A stretch of DNA of 64,000 bases from Saccharomycopsis fibuligera x Saccharomycopsis cf. fibuligera (GCA_001936135.1 CP012809.1:3955501-4019500), one strand, 5' to 3'. Numbered from the stretch's first letter, positions 21,198 through 33,804 are shown. Notes: generated by a model not told the origin, from the sequence alone. Program-made: numbers and translations.

Positions 21198-22601
21198 GAC
21201 ATTTATTGGTTTATCGCTTTATTCCTATAATTTGAAACCTCGTTTCAAGTTGATAACCTTGCGTAAATTGTTATCTTAGCCTTGATGTAACGTAAAGTAA
21301 GCTAATGTGAGAAATAAACAAAAAAAATTTATTAATTAAGTGTTCAAGTTTTTGACTTATTATGTGAATCCTTTATTTTGTATTTTTGGAACCTCTTATG
21401 CTGTCCCAATCTGCCTTTGTTGTTTTTGGAGCGTTAAGTAACTCAGACTTAATTTAATTGGCTGGAACCCGAGAATAAGTAAGATCAGCACTTAGCTCAA
21501 ACAATATTATAAATATATGTTTGATAATCTGAGTTGGTGTTGAGTTATTATAATTCAGAAAAAATTGCGAGTTTAATTTGACCCGAGCCGTCTGCTAATT
21601 AGCTCAATTTCTCAATCCATCCAAGGTTGCGAGTCAACAGCTGATCATCAATCATGGCATACATAGTCTAGATTAATTGATTTGATATCGCAGAGAAAAA
21701 AATGGTAAACAAAACAGATCAACACAGATCTAACAGCGCTGTGTAAGTTAGCATAAGGGACAACGCCATAATTACTAGGTACACTCCATAATGTATATTA
21801 CAGAAGGTAATAAAATTAGGGATCAAGTATAACTAAATAGAATACAGCAAGGCTCTTCCCTGCTGTTTGAGTGAGCAAAGTTATTTTGGTTGTGGCTGGG
21901 ATGTTTTGGATGAATCCGTGAAATTATTCGTTACAAGCTACTAAACCTTAAGTTCTATATTTTTGTAAGTGAATAAATATTCTGAAGGATACGAAATGCA
22001 TGCCTAGGTACGAAGACTATTGAAAATTTATTTTTATTTTGTAGAATCATACAAATCTTGGTGAGTGTGTTTACAACATTACTCAACAACTGTAAGCATG
22101 CAAGGAAACAACTAAAGCCCCTCTCTTGGACTAATTCACATTATGTATAGGGGATATAAACATAGTGAAAGATGGTAAAACAATTTTTTATAAAAAACAT
22201 AAAAATTATAACTCTGACCAACTCAAATCAAGCTAAAATAAAAAAAGTTTTTTTTCCTATCTTCCATTTTCATTTTAATGACTAACGAACATAAGCATAA
22301 GCGTACAGATGTAAGAAACTCAAGCAAAACAGAAATAACACAACAATCACTCTTTCATGATGACAAACAAGCAATACTGAAGTTCAACGTAGAAGAAAAT
22401 CAACACATAGGCAGATAAGCACAAAATAGACGTTTAAAGCGAAGCAAATATCAATAAAAGACTTAGCGAACATTGAAAAGAAACTGATTTTATAATAAGT
22501 AAAAAATAAAATTTAGAAAAATAATTGTAACAAAAGTGTAGCATAAAAATAACATTGAAATATAAGCTTGGCATAATAGATAGTAATAATAATAATAACA
22601 A

Positions 22602-22636
<35 letters not shown>

Positions 22637-23171
22637 AAGAATAACAAAATGAAAGAAACTTTTTTTTCTCAGGTACGTTGTTCAAAAAATCAAGACCATA
22701 AGAATGTCAACCAACTAAAAAAGAAATCAATCCAACAAAAACAAATAGTATGACAAGATAAAGTTGGCAAAAAAACACAATCAAGACATGAGAAAAATAA
22801 ATAAAAAGGGGAAAAAAAGCGTACAAAATAAAATAATCATAGTAGTAACAACAAGCAGAGTAATGATAAGCAGCAGCAACGTTATGAAACAAAATTCCAA
22901 TCAGTAAACAACAAACAAAATTAATTTTGGAATGAGCGGGCAATGAAAATATGATAACGAATAAACATAAAGTAGTAACATTAGCAACAGCAGCAACAAA
23001 TGAGGAAGGGTGACAATAAAAATTGAGAGAAAAATAATTAAACAAACACAAAAAATAATGTTTTAAAGTAACTGTAATAATGATGAAAAGAATGAGGAGA
23101 CAAAACAAAACAAAAACAATTAACTTGACTTAACTTAACTTTAATTGGTGAAAAATGATGATGGAAATTGT
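21198..23171. other. 2.0-kb intergenic region, p150 promoter and NAM8 3' side
   Basis: No gene is seen. The left part is the promoter of the p150 gene. Around 22584-22634 lies an imperfect (TAA)n array. The right part (22700-23170) is strongly A-rich on the plus strand and probably includes a long 3' UTR of the NAM8-like gene. A minus-strand open frame there (22707-23108) is Phe/Leu/Ile/Tyr low complexity. Confidence 0.45.
22584..22634. repeat. (TAA)n microsatellite, interrupted
   Basis: Trinucleotide TAA repeats with a short interruption near 22597-22604, in non-coding DNA between the p150 and NAM8-like genes. Confidence 0.8.
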
Positions 23172-24626
23172 TTATGCATAAATGAAACCGTTGGAGGTGG
23201 TTTCAACTCTATCTAATCTGCCGTCTCTGGCAGCATTGAGTAAAGTATTCAATCTGTATTGATCATTGGTTTCATTGAATTGAGAAAACAAATTTGGAGC
23301 GGCCAATTGTTGCAAATATTTTTGTTGGTTTTGGTTGTTTTGAGAGGAACTTCTACCCCAAGACAATCTGATTCTAGAGTTACCAATTGGGTAGCCTTGC
23401 ATTTGTTGAATAGCGTTTTCGGCACTAGATCTCAAAACATATTGAACAAAACCACAACCTTTGTTTTGCAAAACTTTAACATAAATGATGTCGCCGAATC
23501 CTTCGAAAAATGAACGCAATTGTTGTTCAGTAACGCCATTACTCAAACCGCCAACAAAGACAGTAGTGTTGTTTGGATCAGTGTATTGATTCAATGGTGG
23601 TTGAAATTGAGATGTAGTAACTGATGGTTGGGCTCTAGATGGACTACCGTTAGCGCCAAACAATTGAGCATTCGCATTGTTGTTGAAACCAATATTATTG
23701 TTGGCGCTGCTGTTGTTAGAGTTTTTTGGCACGGCAGTGCTAACTCTAATTGGTCTACCATTGACCATAACACCATTCATTTCAATCAAAGCTCTTTGTT
23801 GGTCGGCTTCCGAAGTAAATCTGATAAAACCGTAGCCTCTGGAAGCACCGGTTAAGGGGTCGTACATAATCTTGATACCAGAAACAGAAGCATATCTAGA
23901 CTTAAACAAATCGAGCAATTCTTGTTCTTTGATGTCATTGGCAAGATCGCCAACAAAAATGGAAGATTCGTGAACTTGCGGACCACCAAAGTTGCCGCCG
24001 TTGATGCCAACATTGCCGCCCAAACCATTAGAAATGCTGTTATTATTGCTGCCACCATGATGGTTGAAAGAACTGCCACCACCAGAAGCCCAATTCAATT
24101 TCAAAGTTTTAGAGGTACCTGGAATAATCAAGCCATTCTTCATGATAGCTTTGGAAGCAGCCAAATAAGTACCAAAATCAACAAAGCAGTAGCCGGCATT
24201 GTTGGCCTCTGTGCTGCCGGTTTTCTCTCTAATAAGCTTGACGCCAACAACATTTTCGCCCAAAGAAGCCCAAATGGATCTAATAGCGTTTTCGTCCCAC
24301 CATGGATCCAATTCACCCATCCACAATTGAGACTTTTCTTTAGGTAATAATTGGGCTTGAGTTGGAGAAGGCTGAAGCTGAGAATTGAGAGTCAACTGGG
24401 TTGCGTTACCAGATCCAAGAGGAAATTGAGAGTTCATTGGTATTGGTTGTTCCAAGATTGAGGAAGCAGCCGATTGGTGGTGCTGCTGCTGCTGCTGTTG
24501 AGGCAGAATTGGAGATTGGTTGGTGGATATTGGCAATTGGCCGAGTAAAGAGGAAGAAGAGGTGTCTGCTTGTTGCAATGGGAAAGCTGACTGGGAAACA
24601 AAACTTCCAAAATTTGAGATCGACAT
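23172..24626 (-). CDS. NAM8: Three-RRM RNA-binding protein, NAM8-like
   Basis: The 484-residue protein has a Gln/Ser-rich N-terminus (1-95) and three RRM domains. RRM1 starts LWMGELDPWWDENAIRSIWASLGE (about 102-185). RRM2 has SIFVGDLANDIKEQELLDLF and GYGFIRF (about 222-300). RRM3 has TVFVGGLSNGVTEQQLRSFF and GCGFVQYV (about 355-430). The spacing, the DPNNTTVFVGGL signature and the final SNGFIYA (compare SNGFMFA in S. cerevisiae Nam8) favour NAM8 over the related NGR1. Nam8 is a U1 snRNP component that aids recognition of weak or meiotic 5' splice sites, which is relevant in a genome with visible introns. Its upstream side faces a 7-kb gene-free stretch. Confidence 0.72.
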   Translation of the reverse strand: MSISNFGSFVSQSAFPLQQADTSSSSLLGQLPISTNQSPILPQQQQQQHHQSAASSILEQPIPMNSQFPLGSGNATQLTLNSQLQPSPTQAQLLPKEKSQLWMGELDPWWDENAIRSIWASLGENVVGVKLIREKTGSTEANNAGYCFVDFGTYLAASKAIMKNGLIIPGTSKTLKLNWASGGGSSFNHHGGSNNNSISNGLGGNVGINGGNFGGPQVHESSIFVGDLANDIKEQELLDLFKSRYASVSGIKIMYDPLTGASRGYGFIRFTSEADQQRALIEMNGVMVNGRPIRVSTAVPKNSNNSSANNNIGFNNNANAQLFGANGSPSRAQPSVTTSQFQPPLNQYTDPNNTTVFVGGLSNGVTEQQLRSFFEGFGDIIYVKVLQNKGCGFVQYVLRSSAENAIQQMQGYPIGNSRIRLSWGRSSSQNNQNQQKYLQQLAAPNLFSQFNETNDQYRLNTLLNAARDGRLDRVETTSNGFIYA

Positions 24627-25187
24627 TGTTGTAATTGTTGGAAAAAAATTATTTGTGTTTTTTTTTTTTTACTTTTTTTTTCTGTTTTAATTTTCTAACA
24701 GTGTTTTATATTATTTTTTTTCCTCCTGCGGGTGGGTGGACTATTGATGGATGCGATATGAATAAGGTGGGATGAGTGTTGTATGCCACAAATTAGAGGA
24801 AATTAGAGGAACAACAAAGGTAAAAGCTCAATTTCAATCGTGTAGAGAAAAATGAAGAAGAAAAGACAAGGAAGAAAAAAGGGAAAAAAAAACTAAAAGA
24901 GTAGAGAAAAGTAAAAAAGTAGAAATTCAAAAGAAAAGAAAAACGGGACTAGAACAATAGAATAGGAACAAGCGGAACTAGGTCAAACAAACAAAACGAA
25001 ACGCAAAAGCGGGAAGGGGCGCACAGAAAAAAAAAAAACTAAAATTCAAGCTGCGGAAAATTGGACGTGCCTGAGTGTGTGTGTGAGTGGGAGAGAGCGG
25101 TGGCGAAACACAGCTGAGGTCAGGGGAGAGCTGCTATTATATATATAAACGACAAAATCAAAAACTCAAGGAAAATTAAAACGAAAG

Positions 25188-25218
<31 letters not shown>

Positions 25219-27302
25219 AAGTAAAAATGGAAATAGAAAGTTCAAACGGGCAGCAAAAGCAAAAAAGCGTAAAAAGGTTCTAGCGCACAGATTCAGTGTG
25301 TGGCGGCAAATAAAAATCTCCAGTGTTAAGCTGGAGAAACGATTGTTATAATTCAAAGATTATAGATTTTAGAAATAAATGTTTAAACAGTTGTGCTGAT
25401 ATCAGTAGTCTGGTAACAGCAAATGTCTTACTTTACTCGTCTGTCTGCCGAAGATGTCTGTTTGTCTGAGTGCCTGTTTGTTGTTAGCTGCTCCAGCTAG
25501 TGATGATGTTGTTTGTCGTCGAGTCATCAGCGGCGCCGTCAACATCCATCCATCGGCCGCTCCAACAATATTAAGGCTCATCGGCCGCTTGTCATCGCAC
25601 AAACCTTGCCCATGGGCATGCATCTAAAATCGTCTTAGGGACAGGTGCGTCGCAGTGCAGTGGAACTCAATGCAATATCATGCGCCACCTGCGTGGCTCG
25701 CTTCTTTGTCTATAACCAATCGTTGCTATGTTCTGGTGTGCGCTGGCGCTTGTTGGTGCCTGTTGAGGCGGAGACATGCCTAGTAACGCTTTTACATGCT
25801 ATAACATGCTTCCACCAACATTCTAAGAATTTGCTAAACCCAAGGAGTTTCAAGCACATGCATGCAAACTGCTGTAAAGCAGGTTTTGCAGTCAAATTTT
25901 CTTCATTCTACTTTTCTCCCAGGAGCTTCTTTGAATTCAACTCAAGAAATTCGAGAGCTCTTTATAAAGTCTGCTCCGCTCTGTATTCTTGTTTTTTCGC
26001 TGGTCCGTGCTGCATCCTCGGATGGTTGTTGTTGCGGTGGCGGTGGCGAAAATGATGGCGGAGACGGTGGCGATCAAGGTTGCCGCATTTCAGATCTATT
26101 CATAAAGCCTTTGGTTGAAAGGTGAATCGTGCTATATAGCATACAAGAAAAATCCCAATTTATATATCAAACTTCAGCCCTTTCTACTGCTGCGTAAATT
26201 TTGGAATTAGCACTTTCAAGCTTCCAAAGCACTCCGTTTCATGGATGGAATGACTATAACAGTGTAATTAAATTGGAGAAATGTCACTATATGACATACC
26301 TGGCCATATAGGCCTAAAAACGTCTAACTGCAGTCGCGCTTACCGCGCTTGCCACGCTTCCCTTTTTCTCATTTTGCTTCTCCAATCTCTCATTTTCATC
26401 CACAGGCTTTAATCAAGTCCTGGTTGCGCGCGAGTTCCAGACAGGGGAAGAAATTTCCCATCTTTAGTAATATTGATGTACAACAGGTACGCGTAAACTA
26501 CGATACTGTATGCTGAATAGCATAATCAACCCTTCAATTATTTACTCGAACCCGTAATCCCATTTTTTTGTTGTTTTCTATGTTTAAATGTTTATGCGTT
26601 TCTGAATATTTTCCTCCTTTTCGTGTACGATAGCCCCTGATATGTCTGTAATCAAAGGGCAAGGAAATTATAAACTTATTTTTCACTGCCAGATAGCTCT
26701 ATGAAAATAACATTGGCTTCGCAAAGCACCCACTCTCAATTGTATTTATGGCACAGGAAATGTTGCATGGCTTTTCGATACCACATCTCAGACACAGAAC
26801 CATAGCATTATTTTTATATTGACAAATTGCTGCAACAAAACAGGCGTAGATGAAGCTCGACAAATTCTTTCTGTTCTGGTTTGTTGTTGATCGAGCTCAT
26901 AGTCAGCGGCAGTCGACAAAATTTTCGCTCCCTCTCGCTGCAGTCACTCTTCAGTTCCTCAATACTCCAATTTTTTTCTAACAACTCTGTTTTCCTCTAC
27001 ATCCATCTATGTCTGCATCATGTATCATCATGCATATATACTGATGCGCCGACCGCATGCTTCTAACTGCATTAGAAAAAAATTGAATTTTAAAAGAAAA
27101 GTGCTCATCGAGCTAAATGCATGTACACGCAAAAAAACGGCAAATTTTGTCCTGAAATCAAGTAGCGGCAGCAGCAGCAGTAGCGGTAGCCATCGGACAT
27201 CCAGAATTGACATCACCATCTTAAAATTGGAGAGTACCTACAATATATTCGTATATAGCAGCGCTCACTACAATCAAAATTGACAAGAATTTGAGAATCG
27301 AC

Positions 27303-27344
27303 AATTGAGAATTGACAATTGAGAATTGAAAATTGAAAATTGAC
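27303..27344 (+). repeat. Six tandem AATTGAN heptamers
   Basis: AATTGAG, AATTGAC, AATTGAG, AATTGAA, AATTGAA and AATTGAC follow each other without gap inside the gene desert. No coding context is seen. Confidence 0.85.
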
Positions 27345-29845
27345 AATGCTTTCAACCGTAATTGCTGCATTAAAAACTTTGAAAGAAATGAAGTAAAAAT
27401 CAACAAGCTAGCACAATAAAATATTGTTGATAATTGTCGCTAACGGAATTTCTAGCCTATACAATATGGGTAAAAAAAAAAAAAAAAAAACAGAGACTGA
27501 AAGATTAGAATTTTTTTCTTGAGAAGTTTCTTGTTATTGTAGTTTCTTTTTTCTTGTAACTTCAATGTACGGCTGTGGCGAGCAACAATAAAACAGGGTA
27601 CAGTAGATCAATTTGATGAACTGCCCTATTCCCCGGCTACAGCTCAAGCTGATTCCAACATGTCTTTAATCTTTTCTTTCGTAGATCTTCTTCTTTGCCC
27701 ATGTATTTTGGGCATCATGAAATAACCATTTTTAAGCTAAGTACTGTAGTTTAAGATTTAAAAATAATACTTCATTACTTTGCCGAATTTGGAGGTTTTG
27801 CAAACGGCCAATTGGACTTTAGCTGTTTGTGGGAAAGTCTAAATTTAAGTTTGCGTGGGGCCTGTATGAACAGAAAACTTGAAAAACTATAGAAAATATT
27901 TTATAAAGAAAAAAAATAAGTGATTACTATGTTTGAAGATAATCAAATCTTTCATTTACTGCAAGGAGCAAGAATTCCACTTTGATTATTAATAAAAAAA
28001 AAATTTCAAGTACAGGAAAAAAAAATTCCCGAGGAAATACTCAACAATCCGTGCAATCGACACTGCGCAAATAGCAACAGAGTTTGCTTTTTTTTTTTTT
28101 TTTTTTTTTTTTACTTTCTACAACGCAAAGCAAATGAGAGTAAAATAAAATTTTTACTGTTCTTTTCATGCTATAGCATTATTTTGTGACCTGTTGAATT
28201 TTTGGGCCCGTGCCGTACGGCTACAAAAGAAAGGTGTAGTAATTAAAGAAGAACGCTTTTTTATTCTATTTTATATTGTTGGAAAAGAATCATGTCGCAC
28301 TTTCAATTAATCGGGGAAGCTTTCCGTAGAATCAGGAAATCTAATTTCCCGAAGCATATCCTAGATAAGTAGTTTGCTATTCATGTTGAGACATTTGCCA
28401 AAACTTAAGCTTAAGCTAAAAAATCAAATCAATGTCAAGCTTGGCGACAATTGTTAAGACAATCGTAAATCAGAAGTTAAAGTAAAATACTTGCCCTCGA
28501 TACAGTTGCGCGGTAGCTTAATTGTCAATCTACTCATATGCTATTACTTACGCGGTTTTCGTATAATGTTGTATTTTGAAATTTTAAGGAAATGCTACAG
28601 CCAGGGCATTATGGGGCAGCGATTTCCGATAAAGTCGGTCGAGTCTCTACAATGAGTCTAGTATTTTAGCGCATAATTTACGGTTGAGGATGTGAAATTA
28701 AATAATTTCAAGTTTAAAAAAAAAAAGACAGTCCGATTTCGAGTCGACAGATTTCACCCATTTCTAAATATTTAACAGGCGTTTCCAGGCGTTTTCAGTT
28801 TTGAGATTGCAAATTTCAGATCTAGGATTTTGTTTAGAAATTGTATATGCTGCTGCAATACATTGCTACACCGACAGGCCACTCGCTTTAACATTCAAAA
28901 TTTTCTATGCTAAGTTGCATTAACGCTCAAGCGAGACATGTTGACAATTAGCGGTCCAACTAACCATCTAACCAACTAGTGCCAATTTGCTAGCTTCCAG
29001 GCTTATCTAACAGTCTACAATTTGTAGTCATGTACTGTAGACTCAGCAAGCCTATACATTTAGGCCTTTTGTGAAAATTAGGGCTTGATCCAATTTCAAA
29101 GCCGCAGGAGGTTAGCTTCGAAATTTGATGCAATTTAGGCAGATGTGTGTTTTGCTACACTCCTGGACTTTTAACACTCCCGGTTCTACGGGCGGAAAAA
29201 TACTTAATGCTTTGGAAAGTTCAGTACTTCTCACAACAGACCATCGCCACTTGTTTATAAACATTAATGTTGATGTACCCCATTTTACAACGATTTTATT
29301 TTTCTCACGTATAAATCAGCGCAAATCACATTGTAAGCACAAGCTCATCGGCCGGTTGAAGAATCAGAAAAATGAAAATCTACTGTAATGCATGCAGAAA
29401 AAAAATTTTTTTTTTTTTTTTTTCTCTCGCTTACGCTGGAATTAAAAGTTTGGCAACATTAATGTCGCCGTGAGTAATACAGTTCAGCCATGGCAAATTC
29501 AGTGCGTTGAAAATTTTGGCAGAGGTTAGCTGTAGTAGTAGGTGACAGAAGAGCCGTTTAATGCATTCTGATGATCCCAATTTCGGTTTATGCAGTGAAG
29601 ACAAGTATAGTTTTCAAAACAATTTATAGTTTTTATTGTATTTTATCTTAATTTTTTTTTTTTTTTTTTTTACCTTAGTTGGTAGTGGGTGACAGAATGA
29701 GCCTTTCATTATATTATTATACCGCCTAAAAGGAAGCTTTTGTGAGAAAATCAGTGAGTGAGCATATTACCAAAAGTTTCCGGCGAACTAGACGTATTTG
29801 CATATTAAACTGCATCTACCGCCATATTCACCCCCTTTTGCCTGT

Positions 29846-29846
<1 letters not shown>

Positions 29847-29887
<41 letters not shown>
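29847..29887 (+). repeat. Poly-T tract, 41 nt
   Basis: An uninterrupted run of T within the gene desert and the longest homopolymer in the window. Its exact length may be affected by sequencing error. Confidence 0.85.
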
Positions 29888-30136
29888 CCAAAAAAAACTT
29901 TTTTTTTTTTCTATTCTCTAGTGTTTTTTTTAAAAATTTTTTCTTTTCTGCTCACTGCTCGCGTCAGTTGCTGTTTACAGTCAAAACCGTTGAGACTTTT
30001 TCGTAATAATCATTCTGCCTATTACGGCATTGTTAAGCGAGGAGGGCAAAGCTCGGTAATCGGCACTATTGCATAGTTCATGTCTCAATCGAGGCGTTGA
30101 CTGTGGCTTTGCGGTGCTGAGTTTCCGGAACATTGA

Positions 30137-30164
30137 GATCTTGGATCTTGGATCTTGGATCTTG
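30137..30164 (+). repeat. Four perfect tandem GATCTTG heptamers
   Basis: GATCTTG is repeated four times without mismatch in the gene desert, about 1.5 kb from the 3' end of the DUN1-like gene. Confidence 0.88.
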
Positions 30165-31697
30165 AATAGTTTTAACGATTGATAGATATCTAGTGCGATC
30201 GACTTTGCTAGCTCAAAATCTTAAATTTGCAAAAATCTAACGAATTTGTACAGGTGAGTATTTCCTATTCGCTTCATTATATAGTCAACTTGGTGTAGTG
30301 TATTAGTGATATAAATGCTAAAAATTCAGCGCACCCAGACACGTAGCTTGCAGCTTGCTTTCAAATTACTGCTTGCCAATATTCAATTTAAACCTGTATA
30401 TCGCACATAGACAGCCTTGAGAGTTGGATCTCAAGCATGGCATCCGGGCTACAAATCACAGTCAAATTTCATGGCAGTAGCTTCAAATCCAATGTACGCA
30501 ACCAAGTTGCTCTTCTACCTCGGTACCATACAGCAGTAGAATACAACATCGGTTAGTTAGATATCTGTTCCTGCTTAGCCACTACATAGCTAATCAAAAC
30601 TAAACAAAGCAAAAAAAAAAAAAGGTGCCAAGGATATCGTTCATGAGAAGTAAAGCCATGTTTATGTCTCGCACTTATGTCTTGTGTGTCTCGAGCAACT
30701 CATCTACTTAATCTGTCTTACATCAATCAATATGATCATGGCAAGTCATTGGCTAAGCTTTGGCCAAAAATTTGCGTGATCTGAATATTGATAACACTAT
30801 TTCTAATGCGCTGGTTAAAAAAAATTCTGTTTTGAGTATGCATGCTTGATATCCAATTTTTCCACTTAGCAACTTTTCTTTACCACTATCTAAAGACATT
30901 CAAGTATCATATCTAACTCTAAATCGAATGTCTTTTGTGAAGTGTTATTTTGGAAAATTATAAAACCTCTTCACAGCAATCAATTACTTTCCTTTGCGTT
31001 TTCGTACTGGCTAATGTTATAAACTTTCGGCAACTGTAGCCCCCAACAATCGCCTTGAAAGAAAATCTTTCTTTCTACAGAAGCTAAACTTCAAGCAAGC
31101 TCAGTGTTTTGGGCCTTCGCTAGCTATTCGAGCTCTAACTCAAAATTTAAAATCATTGCTCTCAATAGTAGAGCAATGCTCCATACACGCTGCTTTGGTT
31201 CTAAGCCCAAAACGCAAAGTGAAAAAAAAAAAAAAGTGGGGAAGAGAAGATGTAAATTCAATTATACAAAAATTGAAAACAGGTACATTTTCTGTAACAA
31301 GTATATTGATTGGTATTGAAGATACTGTCAAGATTGCAGTTAAGAAACTGGGATGTTCAAAACTACGTTGCGTTATTTTTTTTTTTCCTTCCACTACTTT
31401 AAAATTGACTTTTAGTGCTTTAGAGCTATTTTTCCTCTTTTTCTATATATATTTATATAAGCCTTAGAAAATTCATTATTATCCTGCAGTAATCGAAAAA
31501 AGATTACGAAACACGCATATCAGTTCAACATGAATCTTGCGTCAGTTCTTGCCTTTAGATCTAGACACTCGAGTCAACTGATTTCTTAACTGCTTTTGCT
31601 AGCTATAAATCTACTCACAACCCTAGCCCCTCTAACAACTTAGCAATATCCCTGGAAAATGGATATCATAGATAAACTTCAAACCAATCCTATCACA

Positions 31698-33435
31698 TCA
31701 CTTCAAAATCTTATTAACATAAATATCTTGCAAAACATCTTCATATTGCGCCACCCATGGATGTTGCAAACATTGCTTACACCCAAATCTTTGATCAACG
31801 TTTAACAGTAGCAGCCCCTTAACCATATCTTTTGCTTTTGTTGATATTTTTTCCCACTGTCTTTTTTGGAAATTTAATTTACCCATTTTTGCTGCTTTGA
31901 TCATACTTATGTCTTCACCATTATCGTAAAAGGGGGAAATGCCACTAAGAATAATATGTAAGATTACTCCAATAGACCACATGTCACATTTCCAGGTGTA
32001 TCCGTCTGGTGATCGGTCGTAATCTGGGTTACTACTGCTGTTGTTATTGGTGATGACTTTTTCGTAGAAGCCAACTTCTGGGGCAGAGTATTCGGGAGTC
32101 CCTACGATATCGTACATGCGTTGCTCTTGGTGAGTGATCTGACATGCAGTGCCAAAATCAGCAATAACAATTTTGGTCAGTTTTTCTGGAGACGCCAATA
32201 GGATGTTGTCCAACTGTGGGTATTGTGTCGATTAGCATTTGAGATTATTCAAAGAAAAGCAAAATAACTTTGAAAAGATTATACTCACTTTAAGATCACG
32301 ATGCACAATATTGTTTGTGTGAAGGTAGTGCATCGCAGAGAAAATTTGATAGGCAATCAAGAGAGCCTCAGGTTCTGGAACCGGACTTAAGCAATCAGTT
32401 CTAGCCAAATACGCAAATAAATCACCACCACAAACCAATTCTTCAAAAATGTATAATTGTTTGTGTTCGTAAATAGTGTCAAAGACTTTGACCACATTTG
32501 GCTTTAAGTTGACACTAGTGGTTAGTTGCTGAATTGACCAAAAAAAAAAAAAAAAAAACGAAAAGAGGTTAAAGAAACTCTTACACAAAAGTATAAATTC
32601 TTAAACTTACGTGATCCAACGAAGCTAAAATTTCAGCTTCTTTGATCTGAGCGGCAAAATTGTTGCCTTTCAATACTTTGACGGCACAAATAACCTTATT
32701 TTCATCTTGCTTTATCGTTGGTTTATAAGTAGAAGAACTGAAATTATGATTATTTGTCATGCCTTTTGTAGTACGTCTATCTCCAACAGCAGCAACCGGT
32801 AACTTTTCGCCAACATAAACGTTCCCAAACGTCCCGCTGCCCAAAACTTTAGTAGTAATCGCCCATCCAGCAATCTCTGTCCATAATTGATTAGCCTGAT
32901 TTGCCTCTACCGTTGTTGCTATTTCCCCTGCATTTTGATCTAGCCCTTGAGCTGTAGCAGAACTCAGTACTCTGTTGCCTTTAACATATTGTGGATTAAC
33001 TTTGAATACCGCCTTGAAGGCCGATTTGAGTTCGATCTCATCGTGGTTCTCAAGAATAACCAAAGTTTTTGGGGCAATGCGGCGGCTATTGACGTAAACT
33101 CCATTAGCGCTAAAGTTCTTCAAATAAATTAGTGGTGCTGAGGAGTCGTCAAACTGGACGGCCCAGATGCAACAATGGTCAGCGCTGACGAAAGGGTTAG
33201 ACACTACCAAAGTGTTAGTCTTGGGGTTGCGACCAATCCTCAACATGTTGTTTTTGGTGATGCTGAGGATTCCGGTTTTGTGAAATACTTGCTTCGTATT
33301 GTTGAAAAGAATTTTGCGTTTTAATGGCAGGTTGTCTATGGATTCTGGTAAAAGGTTGGGGGTAATGCTGGAGAGCGCCTTTTGTGGGAATTTCAAGTAG
33401 CCTAGGTAGCTTTTGGAGCTTGGATCGGTGATCAT
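31698..33435 (-). CDS. DUN1: FHA-domain checkpoint kinase, DUN1-like, three exons
   Basis: Exons are 33435-32611, 32501-32289 and 32213-31698, giving 517 aa. Intron 1 (32610-32502) starts GTAAGT, has CAACTAAC near its end and closes with AAG; this junction restores LDHPNVVKVF, a typical kinase sequence. Intron 2 (32288-32214) starts GTGAGT and ends CAG, restoring HRDLKLDNILL. The FHA domain is at about residues 64-125 (GR at 68-69, S84..H87, N111-G112). The kinase domain runs from about 197, with GSGTFG at 199-204, Lys253, catalytic HRD ending at Asp344, DFG at 365-367, and GTPEYSAPE. The layout of one FHA followed by kinase and no second FHA, and the length near the 513 aa of S. cerevisiae Dun1, separate it from Rad53. 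Dun1 raises dNTP supply after DNA damage. Confidence 0.82.
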
Positions 33436-33804
33436 GTTGTTTAGTAGTTTGTTGCAGTTACGAGTTTATTTTTCCTTTTTTGAACAACAACAAAAAAAAA
33501 AAAACAAAAAAAAACAAAGACAAAAAAAAACAACTAAAATAATGATTATTATAGGTGATAAAAAGATAAAGTGAGAAAAACGTTTATTTTTATTTACTTG
33601 ATAAGGAAGAAAGTCCTTCGAATATAAAGCAAGTCTAACAAGGGAAGCACACTCAGAGCGCACGCTGGCTAGGCGCTGTCTTTAAGCGCCATCAAGGAGG
33701 AGCCGGGCCACATGCGTTGCACAATGCTGATTGTCTGCGCTGTGAAAACTGGACAACATGCTTGTGATGCAAAGCGAGAGTCGATCTGAAGACAGTGATG
33801 ATAA
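33436..33804. promoter_or_regulatory. DUN1 promoter / FCY1 3' region
   Basis: Two minus-strand genes flank this 369-bp gap. The DUN1-proximal part is A-rich with several A runs (33485-33530). No gene is seen. Confidence 0.45.

Larger units (their letters stand above)
24627..31697. other. 7.07-kb gene desert between NAM8-like and DUN1-like genes
   Basis: I find no credible coding gene, tRNA or known RNA gene on either strand; all ORFs are 103 codons or fewer and without domains. The left kilobase is the NAM8-like promoter and leader, A-rich, with a TATATATAAA stretch near 25139. It then becomes unusually G/C-rich at 25480-26100. The rest holds a T41 run (29847-29887), a T25 run (28088-28112), six tandem AATTGAN heptamers (27303-27344), four tandem GATCTTG heptamers (30137-30164), and a loosely related pair around GGTGACAGAA near 29540 and 29681. 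It is over three times longer than any other gap in the window. A regional centromere, a long regulatory region or non-coding transcripts are all possible. Confidence 0.6.

Noticed and set aside
22707-23108. 133-codon minus-strand ORF downstream of the NAM8-like gene
   Set aside because: Its composition is almost entirely Phe, Leu, Ile and Tyr, from A-rich DNA read on the opposite strand. Likely 3' UTR.
25402-26125. G/C-rich block with ORFs on both strands in the left part of the gene desert
   Set aside because: No frame shows domains or conserved-looking sequence. More likely NAM8 upstream regulatory or leader DNA.
26530-26560. Minus-strand GGGTTCGAG resembling a tRNA B-box
   Set aside because: The B-box consensus ends wrongly (no CC) and no A-box or cloverleaf can be folded nearby.
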